A stretch of 12,683 nucleotides of DNA, taken from positions 1 through 12,683 of the forward strand of contig JAUVIG010000069.1 of the NCBI GenBank assembly GCA_030592825.1, read 5' to 3'. The DNA comes from Chlorobiota bacterium. Its GTDB lineage: Bacteria; Bacteroidota; Bacteroidia; Bacteroidales; JAADGE01. Below the pieces are notes generated by a model, which did no database searches, was not told the origin of the DNA, and saw only the letters and a list, made by a program, of their open reading frames with translations. Positions 12,427 through 12,683 of this stretch are shown one piece after another. The position numbers and the translations under genes are program-made. Position 1 is the stretch's first letter. The number at the start of each line of letters is the position of its first letter.

Positions 12427-12683
12427 TTAAACTCCAAACCGTTTTTTATTTCTTTTTAAGATTTTATTGAGCGTTTTTGCAGGTTTTTTGAATTTGTTTA
12501 CAAACATCATTGCAGCAATAATATATGGTTTGTAGCCTGCTTCATGGTAAGTTGCAATTCTGTATTTTTCAAAAATTTCGCCATCAACTTCGCCTTCTTC
12601 ACATGATACTCCTGAAATATCAGCCGGTAAACAGTGCATATATAATGCATCTTCTGCTTTTGTGAGTTTCATTTTTTCTTCAT
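12427..12683 (-). CDS. ygeW: C-terminal part of a YgeW-type (knotted) carbamoyltransferase, cut by window edge
   Basis: The frame is open to the right edge, so about 85 C-terminal residues are seen and the N-terminus lies outside; the methionine at 12672 is internal. DALYMHCLPADISGVSCEEGEV carries the HCLP motif that contacts the amino-acid substrate in ornithine carbamoyltransferase relatives. The longer pattern through RYRIATYHEAGYKPYIIAAMM is what I recall of the YgeW family of knotted carbamoyltransferases rather than of ArgF. Members transfer a carbamoyl group to a nitrogen acceptor that is not settled, and in E. coli ygeW lies in a cluster tied to purine/amino-acid catabolism. The end KFKKPAKTLNKILKRNKKRFGV adds a basic tail. 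A terminator follows at 12259-12221. Confidence 0.8.
   Translation of the reverse strand, partial: EEKMKLTKAEDALYMHCLPADISGVSCEEGEVDGEIFEKYRIATYHEAGYKPYIIAAMMFVNKFKKPAKTLNKILKRNKKRFGV

Noticed and set aside
12427..12672. A complete 81-residue gene starting at 12672
   Set aside because: The frame continues upstream to the window edge and the visible part is only the C-terminal quarter of a carbamoyltransferase.

Overview
The window reads as chromosomal DNA of an uncultured or poorly known member of the Bacteroidota. It is AT-rich and has no Shine-Dalgarno-like sites before its starts. Several genes are preceded by the Bacteroidota promoter pattern (TTTG or TTG, about 19-20 bases, then TAnnTTTG). 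Secretory leaders end in ...A|Q or a lipobox. No rRNA, tRNA, CRISPR array or full-length insertion sequence was seen. Both ends cut a gene: a WD40-repeat protein at the left and a YgeW-type carbamoyltransferase at the right.

Layout, left to right. Positions 1-2487 (minus): exported protein with 14 WD-like repeats (two propellers), cut before a predicted C-terminal caspase-like domain. 2673-4106 (minus): secreted C69-family dipeptidase. 4225-5418 (plus): isocitrate/isopropylmalate dehydrogenase family enzyme. 5455-5586: a 132-bp nested-palindrome element, followed by a terminator. 5698-6212 (plus): a textbook YefM-YoeB toxin-antitoxin pair with its promoter and operator. 6261-7253 (plus): RNA ligase of the Deinococcus DRB0094 (Rnl5) type. 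7320-7444: a second, unrelated 125-bp palindrome. 7511-8065 (plus): HD-domain protein. 8073-8109: a long hairpin between convergent genes. 9512 to 8117 (minus): a two-gene operon of a lipocalin-like lipoprotein and a TIR-like protein anchored in the membrane with a lipocalin-like outer domain. 9645-10415 (plus): zinc-ribbon methyltransferase. 10490-11371 (plus): six-helix membrane protein. 11395-12162 (minus): outer-membrane beta-barrel. 12221-12259: terminator. 12273-12404: second, inverted copy of the 132-bp element. 12427-12683 (minus): carbamoyltransferase C-terminus. No gene-free stretch exceeds 300 bases; the longest ones (5419-5697, 7254-7510, 12163-12426) each hold a palindromic element.

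How the genes may work together. The centre combines an mRNA-cutting toxin, a nick-sealing RNA ligase and an HD-domain protein on one strand, which invites but does not prove an RNA damage/repair link. The TIR-membrane-lipocalin protein with its lipoprotein partner looks like an envelope-to-cytoplasm signalling or stress module and is the best candidate for an undescribed system. The two copies of the 132-bp element are the clearest unexplained non-coding structure.
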